This document shows, in pieces, positions 54,565 through 64,000 of a stretch of 64,000 bases of DNA. Source of the stretch: Rattus norvegicus (lineage: Eukaryota; Chordata; Mammalia; Rodentia; Muridae). Position 1 is the first letter of the stretch. The number at the start of each line of letters is the position of its first letter. The notes under the pieces were generated by a model. The model had not been told where the DNA came from and made no database searches. It worked only from the letters and a program-made list of their open reading frames with translations. A program made the translations under genes and the position numbers. The stretch covers positions 86,563,662 through 86,627,661 of the forward strand of contig NC_086027.1 of NCBI RefSeq assembly GCF_036323735.1, written 5' to 3'.

Positions 54565-54618
<54 letters not shown>
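54410..54618. repeat. GA-rich purine tract
   Basis: GAGAGAGGGAGAGGG-type units with short ACACACATACA and minor interruptions, ending in pure GA. Glu/Arg-rich frames are artefacts. Confidence 0.93.
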
Positions 54619-54621
<3 letters not shown>

Positions 54622-54635
54622 AGATTGAGGAGAGT

Positions 54636-54725
54636 TACAATACAGGCCCAGCTGGTCTCAAATTCAATCCTCCTGCCTCAGCCTCTTGAGTGTAGGGTTT
54701 TAGGCATGCATTGCCATGCTGGCCA
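54636..54725 (-). mobile_element. Old B1 fragment
   Basis: GCCCAGCTGGTCTCAAATTC, AATCCTCCTGCCTCAGCCTC, TAGGCATGCATTGCCATGCTGG are the antisense 5' two thirds of B1, without a tail. Confidence 0.7.
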
Positions 54726-55157
54726 CTAATGTTCTTTCTATAATGGTGTATTTTCTAACAGTCATTTTACTGTCAGATCCATGGAAGGGAGCTTTTCTCT
54801 TCTCCACCATTAACTTCTTTCATCTGAGTTGGGGTTGTAGCCTAGTGCCCACTGAAGCACTTGCTTGGTGTTCTCTGAATGCATAGATACTGGCCTGATT
54901 GCTCATACTACATTGACCCATTATACATGTACACCTTACATCGGTCTGATAATCAGTAGTACCTCAGATCATTTGTATTTATACACTGCATTTGTTTCAG
55001 CTGAATATATTAAGACAAAAGAAGGCTAATGTAGGCAATAAAATGATTGTGCCTAAAATATTGTGAAAATTTAAAAAGTGCTTTCCTTGATGGATAGTTG
55101 ACACTTAATAAATGAGTCATCATGTTAAAAAAGTTATACATGCAAATTATCTTTTAC

Positions 55158-55159
<2 letters not shown>
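54726..55159. other. No gene recognised
   Basis: Unique-looking AT-rich sequence. Confidence 0.5.
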
Positions 55160-55160
<1 letters not shown>

Positions 55161-55241
<81 letters not shown>

Positions 55242-55260
55242 GAGAGAGAGAGAGAGAGAG
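55161..55260. repeat. (TG)16(GA)n compound microsatellite
   Basis: TG at 55161-55192 switches directly to GA, broken once (GAAAGGAA). Confidence 0.97.
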
Positions 55261-55689
55261 CCTGCGCATGTGTTCACTATTCATCTTGCTGGGGGCAAGG
55301 CTCAGTTCTCCATGTGTAATGCAGGGTTGACAGCACATGCTACCCCTCCGAGGTTTTGGGAAGATCAAGGACATCAGGTACGGATGACTCTGGTCCTGAG
55401 CCAGACTCCTAATAAGGGCTTCCCACAAAAACAGCTGCTATTCTGCTGTCTCCCTTTCCCTGCCACTCACGCCCACACCTCTCTGACATGGAGTGATCCA
55501 CTATTGTAGCTGATAATGCTGTCCCAGGGGCTGCTGAAGGGCTCCCCTGTATCTCTGGTTAGAGATAAACACAGCAGATGGCCCGCTGCAAAGCAGAAAG
55601 CTAATGGTCTCAAATCAAGAGAGAAAGGTTTCATGTTTCTGGCAGCCATACCCGGGCAATCACAGGTACCTTGAAACTCTGCCGTTTCT

Positions 55690-55960
55690 AATGGAATCTC
55701 TAAGCGGCTGTTTTCTTCACTGTTGTGAAAGAATTGGAAGGCCTAATTAGCCCCAGGATTCAGGAACGTCACAGTGAGTGACACAGTTCATTCCTGTTTG
55801 CTTGGGTTGGCACCAGCCATGGCTGTCTCCCTGCCCCGAGACTGCGGCATCTACCTTCCCACCTGGACAGGTTGGCTGTCAGTATATGAAGCCAAACAGC
55901 CCAGAAGAATAAAACACAGAAGACTGTTTGAAATCTGCCTCTGTGACCAGTAGAGGCTTC
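55690..55960. promoter_or_regulatory. Candidate conserved noncoding element
   Basis: Repeat-free sequence with GGCCTAATTAGCCCCAGG, GAACGTCACAGTGAG (CRE-like ACGTCA) and ATTCCTG. Includes a 44-codon frame at 55819-55953 (stop included) starting in a good Kozak context (CCAGCCATGG). Regulatory function is inferred only from motif content and repeat avoidance. Confidence 0.22.
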
Positions 55961-56269
55961 ACAAGGGGAAGGGCAACTTGTCCTTTTCTAGATACACATA
56001 AACATTCAGGCAGAGACACAAGAGAGGGATGGTAATTGCCTGTGGCCTTGTCAGATCCCTCGACTCTGCTTCTAAACGTTTTTGCTCTTAGCTTACAGAA
56101 AATGAGGCTTAACGCTTTCCTTGTAAGTAAGGAAAGCCAAGCAGTGGTATTTTTTTTCAGGGCTAAGCAAAGGTGAGATTAAATTGTAACCAAGAGGTTT
56201 TATGGAAGAAAACAGAAAGAGTAATTTGTAAGGACAATGTGGGAAGATCTTAGGAGAATTGTTTTCATT

Positions 56270-56345
56270 TGCCCTGCAAGAAGCTTCACGTGTTGACTAA
56301 ATTATCATTTCTTTTTGGCAAATTAGCAATTAAAATATAGCATGG
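56270..56345. promoter_or_regulatory. Candidate conserved noncoding element
   Basis: AAGCTTCACGTGTTGACTAA (E-box CACGTG), then AAATTATCATTTC and GGCAAATTAGCAATTAAAAT. Dense AT-core sites without repeat signature. Confidence 0.2.
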
Positions 56346-56967
56346 TTATTCTCCTTTTGTTACTCATTGTTAAATCGACCATTGGTCATTTGTTTATTTC
56401 ATTCCGTACTAGTCTTAGAGATCTGGTTAGACTTCAGGGTTCAAAAGAAAGAATAGATCCCATTTCTTCATTAGCAGCCGGCATTTCTGTGGATGGGGAT
56501 TTTCTGAGTTCACTCTCATCTACTTACAGTGGGTTAAGCAAATTTGACTGCTCTTACACAAATTGGGATTTGACCGAACGTGCCTGGACTTAAGATCCAC
56601 ATGTTCTTAAAACCGTGTGGTTAGAAAAATGTGATATTTGGTACATTAAGGTCATCAGGTCTCTGGCTCTTCATTTAAAAATGAGGGATCTCACAAATCC
56701 CTTCCACCACCATTTGAGATTGCCATGATGATAAAATCATGTGTACACTGGATTTGAAAGTAGCAAGCCATGAACCGTTACTATTTTAATATAACTGAGC
56801 ATTACTTTCTTCAAATAAAACATGACTATTTTGGAGAAACTTTAAGAGATATTTTATTTTTATTAGCATCTGTGAATTGTAGAAACTAAGGGGCTTCCTT
56901 ATGGTATTTTTATATATACATATAATATACTTTGATGGTAGTCAGTCCCTTTATTCACAGAACCTTT

Positions 56968-57003
56968 CAAACTCATATATATATATATATATATATGAGT
57001 TTG
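56968..57003. repeat. Perfect 36-bp AT palindrome
   Basis: CAAACTCAT, nine AT dinucleotides, then ATGAGTTTG: exact two-fold symmetry with no spacer, centred between 56985 and 56986. Confidence 0.97.
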
Positions 57004-57739
57004 GTCTCCATCATTGCTTAGCTAAGGGATGCTGCTGGGTGGTAAGCTAGGATCTCAGAAACTCTGTTTTCTTATCTGTCCAATGGGGTCATACACTGAT
57101 ATTTGGGGGAAGGGCTATGAAGGAATTGTGCAGTGATGGTGCTACATAGATCAAACATACTGCCTAAAGTCATATCCATGTGCCTGTCAAAGGATCAACA
57201 CTGGCATGGGCACATAGGAAAAGGTAAATAACATTAAAACAGCCATTTTGTACATCTACAAGGCCCAGGCCTGGCTCTCTCCCCCTACTTTTGTCCCCCA
57301 GTGTCATATTCTTCCTTCACATTTTACCTCAGCCCTTAACTGCCACTGCTGATTCTCTTCTGGGCAACCGCACCAGATCAAAGTCTTAATTGGCCTGAGG
57401 GGTGGTGCCTGCGATAGTTAGGGAGGTTCAAAGGGTACAAGATGTTTCATAAACACTAACAACATCAAGTCATCTAAACACTGCGCACTTACAGAATGTG
57501 AGGTTAAACTCGGCACCGTGAAGATGGCCGTTTTCTCCAGGGGATGGGACCGGCTCTCTGTTCTGAGAGAGTTTGCTATGAACTCAGACTCTTTGCATTT
57601 ACACATCATTCCTCCTTTGTTTTATAGTTTTCAGGATTTGGTAAGTTTAAAAAAAAGTCACTTTTTATTTGGCTTTTCTCTCAGAGGTGTTGATGCAGGC
57701 CTTGCTCAGATGCCGGTCTCCAAATTCAATTTCTGGGTT

Positions 57740-57960
57740 CACTCACATTTACTCCTCATGAGTGCCGCTAATTAGATTACTTGTGCTGTCTTTAAATGGC
57801 AAGCTAAAGTAATTTACTTAATTCTAAATTTGATTATTTTTCTTTTTATTTAGAAGCAAACTGTGAAAAACGTATTATGCCTGTGCTTAGGGGATCTAGT
57901 GTTAATAAAAACAGGGCAGTTGACTTTTAGTTACTTTCCTCATTGGCGTGCTGTGAATTC
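57740..57960. promoter_or_regulatory. Candidate conserved noncoding element
   Basis: GCCGCTAATTAGATTACTTG, TAAAGTAATTTACTTAATTC, TTTAGAAGCAAACTGTG. AT-rich, repeat-free, with TAATTAG and TTAATT sites. Confidence 0.22.
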
Positions 57961-59138
57961 AGCCTCTCTGGTCACAGAAGGCCTGGCCACTGCCACCAGT
58001 GTTCATTAAGAGTTCTGCTGATCTCCAATGTCCCCATTTGGTTGTACTGATGTTTAACCAAGCACTTTGAACCCTGTGTCGCCCTTTTGAAAATCCCATA
58101 AATACCTAGGGCTAGTTCCCTTCTCCTGCATTTACACATTGAAATTGGAGGGACAGTTGTGAGCCCTAAAGAAGGGAAGTTGGCTACCAGCTCTAGGAGA
58201 CAGATTCGGAAGGGAAAAACTGATGACCCTTCGGTCAGGACTCCAGTGATTTGAAAACATTCCCATAGAAATAAATGTGCTGACTTTTGGATGGCCTCAA
58301 GTGGGATGGGGAGGCTGAAGTTGCAGTCTGACTGATGACAATTTTTACCCTCTTAGGACGATGTGAGTGTGCTTGGGATGTCTGCATGCAGCACTTCCCA
58401 AGGAAACTTCCAGAAGGAAGAAAGGAGGGCTCCCTCCTGCAAAAACAGTGATTGTTCTCCAGTCCTAGTACATTCAAGGAATTGTGGCAAAGGGGCCTGC
58501 AGGCATGGATGGTCTATCTCAAAGAGCTCGTTTAAAGGTATACACACATGGATGGCTGACGGACAATGTCAGAGAGTCAAGCGCTGTGATGGCCAGACCA
58601 GGGTGATCTGAGTGTAGCTGGGAGACATGTGCCTCTCTCCTGAGGTACTCCCACAGAAAAAGTTGTTCTGTTGGCCGCTCCCACAAGTTTGGTTTTCCTA
58701 TGCTTTGAGTGGACTCTAAGATGTCACTTGGGGTCACTTTGTCCTTGAAAAGAACCCACAGCCAGGCACAGGTATCTAGGTAGGAAGGTGGCCATGGTGG
58801 TAGGAAGAAGGGAAGTTTCGATGGTGAACAGCACAAACTATCCTAACAGTCAGCCGCTCAGCAGTAGTGCCTGGTTAAGGAGCTGCTCTGATGACTCCTT
58901 ACCCTGGCTTGAGCAGGCCACTGCGCCTGTCATTCAGGTCTAGAGCAGAGAAGAGAGAACGGTAAGAAACCACCAGGACCAAATGGTGGCAACAGAGGTA
59001 CAGTCCAAGTTCCGTCAGTCAGGGTTGAATCTACACGTGAGTCCTGAGTATGCAAAGGAAGACTGAGTTCTTCTTCTAATTGCTTTGCAGACATGACCAG
59101 GTTTTGTCTGCCCAATACCTTTACAAGGCTGACATCTT

Positions 59139-59397
59139 GGGATGGGGAGATTGGCTGGTTGGTGGAGTGTCCGCTGTGCAGGCATGAGGATCTGAGTTGG
59201 ATTTACAGAACCTGCAAGAAAAAGCCACTGTGTTCCCGTAATCCCAGCACCGGAAGGGCAGAGGCAGGAGGATGTCTGGGACTCACCAGTTAGTCTAGAT
59301 GAACCTGCAGGTTCCAGGTTCAGGGAGAGCCTCTCTCAAGAAACAAAGAGTGGTAGAAGACACTTTACGCTGACCTCTGAGCTCCATGTTTTGCAGT
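59139..59397 (+). mobile_element. B4 SINE
   Basis: GGGATGGGGAGATTGGCTGG, GTCCGCTGTGCAGGCATGAG, GATCTGAGTTGGATTTACAG (ID-like head), then GTAATCCCAGCACCGGAAGG, AGGCAGGAGGATGTCTGGGA, GGGAGAGCCTCTCTCAAG and GCTGACCTCTGAGCTCCATG (B1-like half and B4 tail). Confidence 0.85.
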
Positions 59398-60465
59398 CAG
59401 GCAAATGGAAGCATGCAAAAGGTAGACACCATAGGCCACAAGTTCCAGCCAAAGTTCTCCATCCAAAGAACAGGATGGTTTCACTTAGGCCCTGACACAC
59501 TTATGTAATAAAACTAGGCTGAATTGGTGTGAGTCGTGTTATAGCCTCCATTCATCTCCACATCAGGATCTAAATACTTCACTGCAGACATGATACAACA
59601 GCAAAGTATTTCCTCAAACTTCAGTGCAGATTGTATAAGACACATGACCTATATGAAAATACGAAAATTTTGGAAATCTGAAATATTTCTGGTCCAAAAG
59701 TTTCCAAGAAATGACTGGAGCCATCTCCCAGCCCTCTCAGTGACTTCTTGAGAATCGATTTAAAGGACAGCAAAACTACTAGAAGTAACTTCCAAGAAAA
59801 TGTGGAGAGAGGCAGGGGTTAATACGGCGATGCAGAGACATCTCGGCTAACAGCTTCAAATCTTCAGAACATGGAATGTCATCAGATATTTTTTTTCTTC
59901 CCCATCGGGCTTCCCCAGTCTCTTATCTCTTCTCCCTGAACATCTGCTTCAGTCCTGCTTTCACAGAATTCGTCTGACAGGCTCCAGTAACACAGATTCA
60001 CCATCGGGCCATCTCTGAGCTCGTAGCTGGCTCCACACTCCATCCCCAGCCATCTGACTACAGTTTCTTTCTTTGTGTTTCTAAGAATGGAAATCTTAGA
60101 CATTTGGTCCCTGGTATGATTATTCTGGGCCAAAAAAGCAAGGTCACCTAATACAGTCATGGCTTCTAAAGGTTCACGTCTTGGCAAGCATGTGTCTGCC
60201 TGGGTGTCTGCAGACGGGTGGGGACACCTGGAAGAAAGTGTCCTGCTACAGAAATTCTTCGAGAGACATTGCTTTCTTTTGTCCTCCATTTTGTTCTTGA
60301 AGCTACACAAGATGAACCAGATTTCCAGCCATCAATCACTTTGCTTATAGGTTTACTAGATCTATGAACTTCAAATATCTGCAAACAACATGGTTGACAG
60401 TAACTACTCTCAAAAATTTTAGAGTGCATAAAGAATTAATTGTGAACTATAAATATCTATATGAA
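59398..60465. other. No gene recognised
   Basis: Unique-looking. The 142-codon minus frame at 59882-60310 opens with TTG rather than ATG and has no recognised domain; its neighbours in other frames are similar chance frames. Confidence 0.45.
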
Positions 60466-60592
60466 GCTGGGTGTGGTAGCATATGCCTTAATCCATGCAT
60501 TCATGGGGGTAGAGGCAGGAATACCTCTGTGAATTCAAGGCTAGCCAGGGCTACATAATGAGACTGTCAAAAAAAACCCCAAAAAACCAGAA
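60466..60592 (+). mobile_element. B1 SINE with internal deletion
   Basis: GCTGGGTGTGGTAGCATATG, CCTTAATCC, GGTAGAGGCAGGAATACCTC, TTCAAGGCTAGCCAGGGCTACATAATGAGAC and an A/C-rich tail. The stretch between GCCTTAATCC and the AGGCAGG block is altered, and about 15 bases are missing before GGGCTACA. Confidence 0.85.
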
Positions 60593-62190
60593 ACACCAAA
60601 ATTAATTTGAATCCTAAATGGAGCATCTGCAGATGTGACAAAAATGTATCAATATTTTCTGGTTATATAAACCTTCAGTTCTACAAATGGCTGCTGGTAG
60701 ATATTTACTTCATTCACAGACATTGACAGATGTTTCATTTCTGTTTTAGAGTCATATTTCTATCCAAATGAATCAGAAGCACAAAAATGTGAACAAAACT
60801 CTTTTTTTTCCTGATAAGAAAACACAAAAGTCTCTTTGTGTTCTCTCTTGCATAGATCACATCTGTATAAAGAAACACCTAGGGATTTCAAGACCCGGAC
60901 TCCAGATGTGCAGTTTGCAGGTAGATGCGGGTGGTTTAGAGGCTTGTGATGCTGGCGCTGTGTAGCAAAGCTTATGTGAAATTAGAACAACAAAAATATC
61001 CAATTGTTTTGGTGTTTCTTACTATGGCTCAGCCTAGAGGTGAATGAGCTTCAGAAGAATAGAAGAAAAAAAAAGAAGAAGAAGAAAAAAGAAAAAATAT
61101 AGATTGCTTAAATGGCCCTGAAAATCTACCTGGAAAATTCCTGCAATTTGTTATCAGGCTTTTCTTAGCTTGTTGTTAAGATTCCTCCTTTCATCCTCGT
61201 GTTTATTCCCCCAAAGCTTAGTTTGTCATTTAAACCAAAATGATTTAGATGAAGAACTTGATCAGCGAGAGTAAATCCACAAGTTTTTCTCCTGCATGGG
61301 ATATCTTTTTTTTTTTTTAAGGTGATAAAACTTAAAAATATGTTCGGTTCAATACTCACACTTCTCATTTCTTTCTAAATGATAGTGCGATGCTGTGTTG
61401 TCTGCTGGTAAATCACTGCAGCATTCACTCCAGAGCTGACAGCATTTTTAATGGCCCAGAAAATGACACCATGTATATCAATATAAGCACCTCGCCTGCG
61501 TGCAGCTACAGGTAGGGTGGGCTCTGGTTTCTTCTCCCCACTTTTCCTAAGGAGTTGCAAGGAAACCTCTTGTCTTAGGTTTCTATGCACAAGAATCCCA
61601 TTGGCTCATACTGGGGAGCAAAAGAGAGGCAGAAGATCAAACATGGAATAGTCATGTGACCATGCTTATGTGCGATCTGGTAGATTTCCCATGCTGTGAG
61701 CTAAGAGCATGTGGCTCTCAGGACAACAGGACCACACTGGTGTTGGTGGAGAAGCATGTACCATAGAAAAGTATACAACGTATTTCTCATGAGGTATGAG
61801 GTTTTTAATCTCGTGTGTATTGGTCAGCACATGGACATGTCAGGGTATTCGGAGTGGCAGAAGTTGGTAAGACTGTTTGATTCAGAAACACCTGCTGTAA
61901 ATTAAAGCACCCACCAAATTGAAACTGTGGTGAAAGTAGCCATTATTTGCATAATAAATAACAGAGATCCTTCAGGAGTGAGTGTCCTGGGAGTGTGGAA
62001 AGCTCTCTGAGAAGGAAGATGTAATGGGAGCTGCTCTTGTCCTACGACAATGCACAAACGATTTTATGAAAATATCAAGCAGCAAGAGAAGATTCTACGC
62101 TGAGTCAATGTTCTTGGAATATGGTTACTGAGAGACTTGTTTCAGTTCTTCAACATCCAAGAATTCCATGAATGAGGGAAAATACTTTAA
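60593..62190. other. No gene recognised
   Basis: Unique-looking, with an AAGAAG run near 61070-61090 and poly-T at 61308. No exon was recognised. Confidence 0.5.
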
Positions 62191-62345
62191 GTCAGGCTTG
62201 GCACATGTCTGCAATCCTAGCACTAGGGAGGTTAAGGCAAGAGAGCCCAAATTAAGGTCATCCTGGGCTACATATGGAGTTCTAGGCTAGCCCCACTATA
62301 TAACAAGATTATCTAAAAACCTAAAAGGTAAAGAAAGAAAAAAGA
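62191..62345 (+). mobile_element. B1-like SINE (old B1F/PB1 type)
   Basis: GTCAGGCTTGGCACATGTCT, GCAATCCTAGCACTAGGGAG, GTTAAGGCAAGAG, TCATCCTGGGCTACATATGG and GCCCCACTATATAACAAGAT follow the B1 layout with many substitutions. Confidence 0.8.
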
Positions 62346-62445
62346 ATTTTTCTCAAATAGATATTAACTTTAAATTTTTTTTATAAAAGGCCAAACAATA
62401 AACGTTTTCAGCACTGGGGGCTAAAAGACCACATTTGAACCCATC

Positions 62446-62640
62446 ATGCTGGTTCGTATGAACGATCTCAGCAAGCAGAGGCAGAAAGATCACCAAGCTT
62501 GAGTTCAGCCTAATGTGCACAGTGAGTACCAAGCCCACTAAAGCTACAGAGTGCCACCTCTTCTCATACAAAGCAAAGCAAAATAATAGCAGCAGCAACA
62601 ACAACAACAAAACCGAACAAGCCAAACCCAAAATCAGTCA
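62446..62640 (+). mobile_element. Degenerate B1-like fragment with CAA/GCA tail
   Basis: AGCAGAGGCAGAAAGATCAC, CTTGAGTTCAGCCTAATGTG, CACAGTGAGTACCAAGCCC and an A-rich tail with GCAGCAGCAACAACAACAAC. Adjoins the preceding B1 at about 100 bases. Confidence 0.45.
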
Positions 62641-64000
62641 AATAAAATAAATGTTTTGATATAGCTACATAAAGTTCAAATGTTATAAAGATATGAAAGC
62701 ATTTAATGGTATGACTTATTCATTGATGAAAGTAGTCTTATGGATTGTACTTTTGAAAGTACAGTAGCATTTTGAAAGAAATGATATAGATCGCAGAGAC
62801 GCAATGTAAAATTCCACACATGAGTAGTATAAGCTTGGGTGCACCGTGGAGGGTAACAGCTGGCATTATGTGAATGTTAAGACACGAGCTTCACTGCTTT
62901 AGATTCTCTGTTTATAGTCGTGAAAAGGAGAATAATCTGTGATTGTGTAACTGAAACATTTAAAAAATGATAAAATTGGAACAAATAAATATGTTAGGAT
63001 TGGACAAGAATGATAAGACCAACCAAATCTTGGAGTGTCAACCCTTACGTGGAAAACCAAGAGGGATTCATCATCTTCAGTTTCTTTTTGTTGTTGTTGT
63101 TGTTGTTGTCAAACTTTCCAGGGTAATACGTGTAGGAGCAGATACTCTGCATTCCTGTGTTCTGTGATAGTTTAAAGAATGATGAGGAATTCCTTCAGAG
63201 TTTAGAAGGGCTGGGCTTAGAGGATACAGTGATCTTTTTTCAACTTGTCTTAGCATTGAGCCTCCCTTTCTGTCCTTTTCACATGATTTTATCTACTGAC
63301 ACACCCATGACTTATTGGAGGTAACATTGGGAGAAGGACCCATGGAGGAAGATGCATCTATGAGAGTTAAAGCCAAAACCAGTGATTGCTTGTCACCATG
63401 AGTGGATTGAAACATGGCGAGCCGTGCTTCAGGTACAAAATCATTTGCTTATATGTTTGGTGTATAGAAATCAGTTATATTTGGAATTCACAATTAGCAT
63501 TCAGAAATAAATAGACAAGAACATACAATATAATTACAAGGGCAAGAAATGATGGGGAATTGGGAAAGTCATGTGCGACCTCAAGGAAGTTCACCATATT
63601 GCTGTTAATTGAAAGCAGGTCAAGGATTTGGGCAGATCACATCACTCGGAAGAGGAGATAGACTGTGATTGGAACCAAACTTGTGCCCACCATGGAATGG
63701 ATGGTTCCAACTAATATGAATGTAATGCTTTCCTTTACAAAGCAAATGCTCACTGGGCATCGGCTCTCATTGCTTTCAGTCTGGAGATTTGAGGTGATGT
63801 CCAAACATATGACATTAAGACATAGCTCCCTAAAACGCCCATTTTAATTTAAGCATCAGACATTTCTAAAACAGTATCAAATACATTTCAGGATTTATTT
63901 CAGTTCTAGGACTTGATGCTCGGACAGAATGTTTTATTTTGTGAGTGTTGTACAATCACATTTACAGGGTTTGGTGCCTGCCCTTGTGTGACTCACATTG
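62641..64000. other. No gene recognised
   Basis: Unique-looking AT-rich sequence to the right edge of the window, broken only by (TTG)n at 63086. Confidence 0.5.
63086..63109. repeat. (TTG)8 microsatellite
   Basis: Eight TTG units after a T run. Confidence 0.95.

Larger units (their letters stand above)
55261..59138. other. No gene recognised; longest repeat-poor stretch of the window
   Basis: Almost 3.9 kb with no SINE, LINE or LTR I can recognise, which is unusual here. It holds several candidate conserved blocks (listed separately) and a perfect AT palindrome. Frames up to 105 codons (58519-58836, minus) have no domain. Confidence 0.5.

Noticed and set aside
59882..60310. 142-codon minus-strand frame
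   Set aside because: First codon is TTG, no recognised domain, and other frames over the same stretch are also open for 60-87 codons.

Overview
This window looks like a stretch of nuclear rodent genome, most probably rat (Rattus). It contains B1, B2, B3 and B4 SINEs, rodent LINE-1, two ID elements of the BC1/tRNA-Ala type with poly-A tails and clean target-site duplications, many long CA, GA and tetranucleotide microsatellites, and older mammal-wide repeats (MIR, L1M and MaLR/MLT1-type LTRs). ID elements this intact, with duplications of 13 and 21 bp, are typical of rat rather than mouse. No tool was run: family names come from recognising consensus features by eye, so subfamily names are deliberately loose.

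I found no convincing protein-coding exon, RNA gene, CpG-island promoter, CRISPR array, operon or other prokaryotic feature. Nearly all long open frames fall in microsatellites (poly-Arg/Ser/Phe over the TTC tract, His-Thr or Cys-Val over the TG array, Pro-Ser-Leu opposite the polypurine tract), in the minisatellite, or in the remains of LINE-1 ORF2. The window reads as intergenic or deep-intronic sequence. Transcription through it cannot be excluded.

Layout. 0-10 kb: L1 3'-end fragments on both strands, an L1M 3' end, two dispersed rodent repeats, and a long unassigned block at 3.1-5.9 kb. 10-20 kb: unique AT-rich sequence with a homeodomain-motif-rich candidate conserved element (about 10.9-11.1 kb), a TG array with an internal 94-bp duplication, a 200-bp TTC tract, MIR, B3 and B4. 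20-30 kb: B2, a perfect 26-bp inverted repeat, a 41-bp tandem repeat, an ID, a B1, a MIR split by a B3, and a second candidate conserved block. 30-36 kb: the densest LTR and satellite region, with two MLT1-like LTRs, a 280-bp polypurine tract and three copies of one LTR-like family in both orientations. 38-50 kb: tetranucleotide repeats, two B4s, an LTR-like repeat split by an ID, a 2.75-kb 5'-truncated rodent L1 with an exact 13-bp duplication, two B2s and an older L1. 50-64 kb: two LTR-like repeats, a 12-unit 20-bp minisatellite, large TG/GA arrays, a 36-bp perfect palindrome, and several AT-rich blocks that resemble conserved noncoding DNA.

No set of genes works together here. What can be read is a layered insertion history (MIR/MLT1, then B4/B3/LTR-like, then B2/L1, then ID) plus several DNA segments able to form unusual structures. 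No novel system was identified; the best leads are the structure-forming repeats and the candidate conserved noncoding elements.
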